Source of the DNA: Acidimicrobiia bacterium
GTDB taxonomy: Bacteria; Actinomycetota; Acidimicrobiia; IMCC26256; PALSA-610
Direction of reading: 5' to 3'
Assembly: GCA_036271555.1 (NCBI GenBank)
Contig: DATBAK010000083.1
Location: 62,001-126,000, forward strand
DNA length: 64,000 nt
Both the position numbers and the translations under genes were made by a program. Positions 59,874 through 64,000 of the stretch are shown here, one piece after another. The notes beneath the pieces were generated by a model that did no database searches, was not told where the DNA came from, and saw nothing but the letters and a program-made list of their open reading frames with translations. Numbering within the stretch: position 1 is the first letter of the stretch; each line of letters opens with the position of its first letter.

Positions 59874-60656
59874 CTAATCGCCGGCTGCGGGAACCGCCGA
59901 AGCGGCCGCGAATCCCAGCAGCACGTCACGCGCCTCGCTGAGCTCGGCAATCCGCTCCGCGGCTTCGTGGCGCGCGCCGCCGTGATCGGGGTGCGCGTCG
60001 CGCAGCAGGCGCCGGAAGCGCCTGTTGATGTCGTCGCGATCCAGCCCCATGCCACCCCGCAGGCCGAGCACCTCCATCGCCCACCGGCGCTCCGACGGCA
60101 CCCCCGACCACTCGACCTCCTGCGGCGGGCGACCACGGTCCCAGTGCGTTCCCGGCATCGGCGGCGCGGGCTGCGGGACGCCGTACTCGAGCCGGCGCAG
60201 GATCACGCCGTCGGGAAAGCGGTAGCGCCGTTCGAGCACGAGGCGGATCGCGTGGATCGCGGCGTCGCGACTCGTCGGGATCATCGACCCGGCCGCGAGC
60301 ACCGCGCCGAGCACCTGTGGCACCGACGCGCCGTGCACGTCGAGCTCGACGACGACGCGGCCGTCCTCACCGAGCACGCGGTGACGCGAGCGGTCGAGGC
60401 CGTGCACGTCGGTCTGGAGCCGGTAGCGCAGCGCGATGCGCGGGACGCCGAGCCCGCGCCGCGCGTCGTCGAGCAGGCGCGGGAAGAGCTCGATCTGCTC
60501 CTCGTCGAGGGTGGCGAGGTTCTCGGCGACGACCGTCTGGAGCAGCAGGCGCCCGTGCCCGGCACCCGTCATCGGCAGGTAGGCGTGATCGAGCGCGACC
60601 CGTCGGGTCGGCATGTGACGTCGGGTGTGACGGACGGTCAGCTCGGCGAGCAGCAC
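59874..60656 (-). CDS. J-domain-containing protein
   Basis: This 260-residue protein has an unrecognised N-terminal part (about residues 1-190, with HAYLPMTGAGHGRLLLQ and VVVELDVHG). A C-terminal J-domain-like segment reads INRRFRRLLRDAHPDHGG, then AAERIAELSEARDVLL. The HPD motif needed to stimulate Hsp70 is present. J domains at the C-terminus are less common than N-terminal ones. The GTG at 60656 has GGGAG six bases upstream. The N-terminal part may be a client-binding module; this is inference. Confidence 0.78.
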   Translation of the reverse strand: MLLAELTVRHTRRHMPTRRVALDHAYLPMTGAGHGRLLLQTVVAENLATLDEEQIELFPRLLDDARRGLGVPRIALRYRLQTDVHGLDRSRHRVLGEDGRVVVELDVHGASVPQVLGAVLAAGSMIPTSRDAAIHAIRLVLERRYRFPDGVILRRLEYGVPQPAPPMPGTHWDRGRPPQEVEWSGVPSERRWAMEVLGLRGGMGLDRDDINRRFRRLLRDAHPDHGGARHEAAERIAELSEARDVLLGFAAASAVPAAGD

Positions 60657-60720
60657 AGGTGACTCCCACCGCTATTCGACACCAGCCATCGTGCCGTACG
60701 GGCGCGGCCGCCGGCGATTT

Positions 60721-60800
60721 CTGGTCGGGCTCGCAAGCGTCGCCCTCCCCGACGCCTCAGCTCCCGGCTCGGGCGGACCGCAAAGCGGCGCCGCCCGTTG
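60721..60800 (+). repeat. Dispersed intergenic repeat, copy with hairpin
   Basis: CTGGTCGGGCTCGCAAGCG then TCGCCCTCCCCGACGCCTC matches the copy at 56590. An inverted repeat CGGGCGG / CCGCCCG follows with CCGCAAAGCGG in the loop, like the copies at 21781 and 42297. Confidence 0.65.
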
Positions 60801-60831
60801 TGGCGGCCTGACGCCGTCCCCGCAAATTGGG

Positions 60832-61041
60832 CTAGCGAGCGAGCAGCACCACGCAGAGGGTGGCGGCGTACACCGCGACGAACAGGAGACCGAAGAACAC
60901 GAGCACGCGGCCGGTGAACGGATCGCGCCGCCCCGGACCGCCTTCCTGCGCGAGCCCGCACGCCCCGCACCGGTCGACGCTCGCGAGCGGCGCGCCGCAG
61001 AGCATGCAGACACCGGGCACCGGACCCGCGGGTGCGGTCAC
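60832..61041 (-). CDS. Small zinc-ribbon membrane protein
   Basis: This 69-residue protein has two CxxC pairs (CMLCGAPL and CGACGLAQ) forming a zinc ribbon, followed by one membrane helix (VLVFFGLLFVAVYAATLCVVLL). GTG at 61041 overlaps the folD stop (GTGA), so it is translated with folD. No function is assigned; similar small ribbon-plus-helix proteins often act as membrane-bound adaptors. Confidence 0.75.
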   Translation of the reverse strand: MTAPAGPVPGVCMLCGAPLASVDRCGACGLAQEGGPGRRDPFTGRVLVFFGLLFVAVYAATLCVVLLAR

Positions 61042-61898
61042 TTCTTCGCCCGCCGTTCCGCGCACTCGACCGCGTTGCGGAAGAGCATCGCGATCGTCGT
61101 CGGGCCGACGCCGCCGATGCGCGGCGTGATCCAGCCCGCGACCTCCTCGCAGCGCTCGTCGACGTCGGGCAGGAGCTTGCGGCCCTCGTAGCGCACGCCC
61201 CCACCGACCACGACTCCGCCGGGCTGGACGTGCTCGGGCTGCAGGATCCCGGGCACGCCCGCGGCCGCGATCACGATCTCGGCGCGCCGGGTGTAGCGCG
61301 GCCAGTCGGGTACGCCCGTGTGCACCACCGTCACCGCCGCGTTCGCGGTCGGCCGCTTCTGCGACAGCAGCAGCGAGAGCGGACGCCCGAGCGTGAAGCC
61401 CCGCCCGAGGATCACGACCTCGCGTCCCGACACGGGGATCTCGTAGTGCGCGAGCAGCGCTTCGATGCCCGCGGGCGTGCACGGCACCGGGCCGGGGACG
61501 CCGAGCGCGAGCCGCCCGAGGTTCGTCGGGTGCATCCCGTCGACGTCCTTGTCGGGATCGACCTCGATGAGCGCGGCCTCGTAGTCGATCTGTCGCGGCG
61601 TCGGGTGTTGCACGAGCATCGCGTCGACCGAGTCGTCGTCGTTGAGCTCGCGGATCGCGGCGAGGAGGTCGAGTTGCGACGCGTCCTCGGGCAGGTGCAC
61701 GTGCGGTGACGTGAACCCGACCTCGACCGCCTTCTCCTGCTTCATGCGGATGTAGCCCGCGCTCGCGCCGTCGTCGCCGACGAGGATCGTCGCGAGACCC
61801 GGCCGATGACCGGCGTCGATCAGCGCCGCGATGCGCGGCGCGAGATCCGCGAACGTCGCCGCCGCGACGGGCGCACCGGGCATGAGGATCGCGCTCAA
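61038..61898 (-). CDS. folD: Methylenetetrahydrofolate dehydrogenase/cyclohydrolase
   Basis: This 286-residue bifunctional enzyme of one-carbon metabolism makes 10-formyl-THF for the purine enzymes encoded upstream. The catalytic Lys is in [20 protein letters not shown] lies in the active site, and the nucleotide motif is [14 protein letters not shown] (instead of GRSxxVGxP). [11 protein letters not shown] is also present. TTG at 61898 overlaps the purH stop (TTGA); an ATG at 61883 would cut into the N-terminal strand, so TTG is preferred. Confidence 0.92.
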   Translation of the reverse strand: MSAILMPGAPVAAATFADLAPRIAALIDAGHRPGLATILVGDDGASAGYIRMKQEKAVEVGFTSPHVHLPEDASQLDLLAAIRELNDDDSVDAMLVQHPTPRQIDYEAALIEVDPDKDVDGMHPTNLGRLALGVPGPVPCTPAGIEALLAHYEIPVSGREVVILGRGFTLGRPLSLLLSQKRPTANAAVTVVHTGVPDWPRYTRRAEIVIAAAGVPGILQPEHVQPGGVVVGGGVRYEGRKLLPDVDERCEEVAGWITPRIGGVGPTTIAMLFRNAVECAERRAKK

Positions 61899-63415
61899 TG
61901 GTTGAAGTGCCTCTCGCCCGTGAGCACCATCGCCATGCCGAGCTCGTCGGCCGTCGCGATCGCGGCGTCGTCGTTCGTGCTGCCGCCGGGCTGGGCGAGC
62001 ACGGCGACCCCGGCCGCGGCCGCGGCCTCGACACCGTCGGGGAAGGGATAGAAGCCGTCGGTCGCCGACGCCCCGCCCTTCGCGCGCCCCGCGGCCTTGC
62101 GCGCCGCGATCTCGGCCGCGTCGACGCGACTCTGCTGACCGGCGCCGATCCCGACGGCCTGGCCACCGGACACGAGCACGACGGCGTTCGACTTCACGTA
62201 CGCACAGATCCGCCACGCGAGCTCGAGATCGCGCCATTGCTCGTCGGTCGGCTGCAACTTCGTGACGACGCGCCACGTGTCGCGTGTCGCCGCGAAGTGG
62301 TCGGGTACTTGCACGAGAAAGCCGCCCGAGCTCTGACGGAAGTTCCGAAGCGGCCGTTCGGGTGGTTGCGCTTCGAGCACACGCGTGCGCTTGCGCTTCG
62401 CGAGCAGACGCTCGACGACACCGGGTGCGTAGCCCGGCGCGATCACGACGTCGGCCTGCGGTGCCGGGATCATCTCCTCGACCGTCGCGTCGTCGACCAC
62501 GTGGTTGAACGCGACGATGCCGCCGAACGCGGACTTGTCGTCGCAATCGAGCGCGAGCCGGTACGCCTCCGCGAGTGAGTCGGCGACACCGACCCCGCAC
62601 GGGTTCGCGTGCTTCACGATCGCGCACGCCGGTCCGGAGCCCAGGTCGTGCACGAGCCGCCACGCGGCTTCGGCGTCGTAGAAGTTGAGGTACGACAGCG
62701 CGAAGTTGCCGTGCTTCACCGCGGTGTCCCAGAACCCGGGCGCGCCGATCTCGCGGTACCGCGCGGCACGCTGATGCGGGTTCTCGCCGTAACGCAACTC
62801 GTCGTCGGTGCGCTCGAGTGGGAGCAACACGTGCTTCGGCAACGGATCGTCGTCGCCTTCGAGCCATCCCACGATCGCGGCGTCGTACGCAGCCGTGCGC
62901 GCGAACGCCTCGACCGCGAACGCGCGCCGGGTGTCGTCGCCGACCGTGCCGTCGTTCGCGCGCAGCTCCGCGAGCAACGGCTCGTACTGCTCGACGCTCG
63001 TGACGATCGTGACCCACTCATGGTTCTTCGCCGCTGCGCGCGTCATCGCGGGCCCGCCGATGTCGATGGTGTCGATGCTCGGCTTCCCGCGGAACGGATA
63101 CAGGTTCGACACGACGAGCTCGATCGGCGTGATGCCGTGCTGCTCGAGATCGGCGCGGTGCTCGGGTTTGCCGAGGTCGGCGAGCAGGCCGCCGTGCACG
63201 CGTGGGTGGAGCGTCACGACGCGGTGGTCGAGGATCTCCGGAAAGTCGATCACGCTCGACAACGGGGTCACCGGGATGCCGGCGGCTTCGATCGCCCGGG
63301 CCGTGTTGCTCGACGACACGAGCTCGACGCCGAGCTCGTGGAGCGCGCGCGCGAGGTCCTCGATCCCGGCCTTGTCGAACACCGACAGCAGTGCGCGCTT
63401 GACCTTGATCCTCAT
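61895..63415 (-). CDS. purH: Bifunctional AICAR transformylase/IMP cyclohydrolase
   Basis: This 506-residue enzyme performs the last two steps of IMP synthesis. The IMP cyclohydrolase domain (about residues 1-200) has [10 protein letters not shown] and [10 protein letters not shown]. The transformylase domain has the catalytic [17 protein letters not shown] and a C-terminal [16 protein letters not shown] lies about ten bases before the ATG. It follows purN by 49 bp and overlaps folD. Confidence 0.97.
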   Translation of the reverse strand: MRIKVKRALLSVFDKAGIEDLARALHELGVELVSSSNTARAIEAAGIPVTPLSSVIDFPEILDHRVVTLHPRVHGGLLADLGKPEHRADLEQHGITPIELVVSNLYPFRGKPSIDTIDIGGPAMTRAAAKNHEWVTIVTSVEQYEPLLAELRANDGTVGDDTRRAFAVEAFARTAAYDAAIVGWLEGDDDPLPKHVLLPLERTDDELRYGENPHQRAARYREIGAPGFWDTAVKHGNFALSYLNFYDAEAAWRLVHDLGSGPACAIVKHANPCGVGVADSLAEAYRLALDCDDKSAFGGIVAFNHVVDDATVEEMIPAPQADVVIAPGYAPGVVERLLAKRKRTRVLEAQPPERPLRNFRQSSGGFLVQVPDHFAATRDTWRVVTKLQPTDEQWRDLELAWRICAYVKSNAVVLVSGGQAVGIGAGQQSRVDAAEIAARKAAGRAKGGASATDGFYPFPDGVEAAAAAGVAVLAQPGGSTNDDAAIATADELGMAMVLTGERHFNH

Positions 63416-63464
63416 ACGGCTACGACCTCCGGCTCGACCCCGCCGCCGGTCTGCGCCTGGCTCC

Positions 63465-64000
63465 TCATCGCACGGCCTCGTCGTGCTCGCGGACCACCTG
63501 CATGATCACCTCGGGATACAAGCGGCGCTCGACCTCCTTGATGCGTTCGTGCAACGTCTCCTCCGTGTCGTCGTCGAGCACCGGCACCGCTTCCTGGGCG
63601 AGGATCGGCCCGTCGTCGACGTCCAACATCGCGTAGTGCACCGTGCAACCGGTGATCTTCACGCCGGCCTCGAGCGTCTCGCGAACCGCGTGCCAGCCCT
63701 TGAACGCAGGCAGCAACGCGGGGTGCGTGTTCAGGATGCGCTTCGGGAACGCGTCGTGGATCGGCTTCTCGAGGATGGTGCCGAATCCCGCCATCACGAC
63801 GAGCTCCACACCGTGCGCCGCGAGCTCGTCGACGACGCGATGTGTGTACGCGACCCGGTCGAAGGTCGATCCGTAGTCGTCGCGTTCGACGAGCGCCGCG
63901 GCGATACCCGCGTTGCGCGCAATGTCGAGCGCCGCACACTGGCGGTCGGCGATGACGACGACGACCGGCACGCCCCGGTCGAGGATCGCTTGCAGGTTGG
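63465..64000 (-). CDS. purN: Phosphoribosylglycinamide formyltransferase, N-terminus beyond window
   Basis: The frame stays open to the last base; the final visible residues (NLQAILDRG) are the family's TNLQAxxD block, so roughly 10-15 residues are missing. The enzyme uses 10-formyl-THF to formylate GAR. The catalytic Asn and His are in ILNTHPALLPAFKG and the Asp in VHYAMLDVDDGPIL. The order purN-purH-folD on one strand forms a purine/one-carbon operon. Confidence 0.95.
   Translation of the reverse strand, partial: NLQAILDRGVPVVVVIADRQCAALDIARNAGIAAALVERDDYGSTFDRVAYTHRVVDELAAHGVELVVMAGFGTILEKPIHDAFPKRILNTHPALLPAFKGWHAVRETLEAGVKITGCTVHYAMLDVDDGPILAQEAVPVLDDDTEETLHERIKEVERRLYPEVIMQVVREHDEAVR

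Noticed and set aside
63416-63464. A riboswitch or attenuator between purN and purH
   Set aside because: The gap is only 49 bp and shows no stable paired element, just a ribosome-binding site for purH.

Overview
The window comes from a high-GC actinobacterium (Actinomycetota), and by my reading most likely a member of the Acidimicrobiia or a related uncultured lineage. The evidence for Actinomycetota is two WhiB-family genes, a polyphosphate kinase next to MutT1-type Nudix and histidine-phosphatase genes, a SenX3/RegX3-type two-component pair, an Eis-like acetyltransferase, LLM-class (probably F420-dependent) oxidoreductases and many leaderless starts. The class-level placement is inference. 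I found no rRNA, tRNA, CRISPR array or insertion sequence. The window looks like compact chromosomal core with a few accessory genes.

Layout. 1-5.7 kb: the 3' part of a siroheme-decarboxylase gene, an atypical SDR, a DUF2342 metalloprotease-like protein, an Eis-like acetyltransferase and an MFS transporter. 5.9-11.4 kb: a tightly overlapping polyphosphate operon (ppk1, CHAD, Nudix, SixA-like phosphatase, PhnZ-like HD protein), then a peroxiredoxin and a disordered protein. 11.4-19.9 kb: a secreted PQQ-type beta-propeller, then a complete phosphate-sensing and uptake locus (pstS-pstC-pstA-pstB-senX3-regX3) divergent from phoU, with a PHO-box-like direct repeat between them. 19.9-28.4 kb: an HtrA protease, WhiB, TatA, LLM oxidoreductase, glutamate formimidoyltransferase homolog, WhiB2/WhmD-like protein, MsrB and an AAA ATPase/VWA chelatase-like pair. 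28.6-32.2 kb: succinate dehydrogenase sdhCAB. 32.3-35.7 kb: cystathionine beta-synthase, a PLP transsulfuration enzyme, a small zinc-ribbon-like gene with signs of frameshift, and DUF1697. 35.7-39.0 kb: an MprAB-like two-component system behind an MprA-box-like repeat, convergent with an HtrA-fold protein that has lost catalytic residues. 39-49.6 kb: membrane proteins, an acyl-CoA ligase, two rhodaneses, a glpD / alkyl-DHAP-synthase-like / glpK cluster, an LLM oxidoreductase and an AbiEi/DUF559-type gene. 49.6-52.7 kb: a four-gene operon headed by a stand-alone PEP-swivel domain, divergent from a possible winged-helix regulator. 52.8-64 kb: alpha/beta hydrolase, CDF transporter, fumC, ogt, molybdopterin oxidoreductase, mdh, a J-domain protein, then folD, purH and a partial purN.

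Three patterns run through the window. (1) At least twelve genes have a TANNNT hexamer 6-9 nt before an ATG or GTG and no Shine-Dalgarno, which is the signature of leaderless transcripts. (2) A related family of roughly 40-80 bp GC-rich intergenic repeats, several ending in a hairpin, recurs at gene ends. (3) Convergent genes tend to end in shared inverted repeats. The most intriguing candidate system is the 49.6-52.7 kb swivel-domain operon, whose promoter overlaps that of its possible regulator so that the two -10 hexamers share two base pairs.
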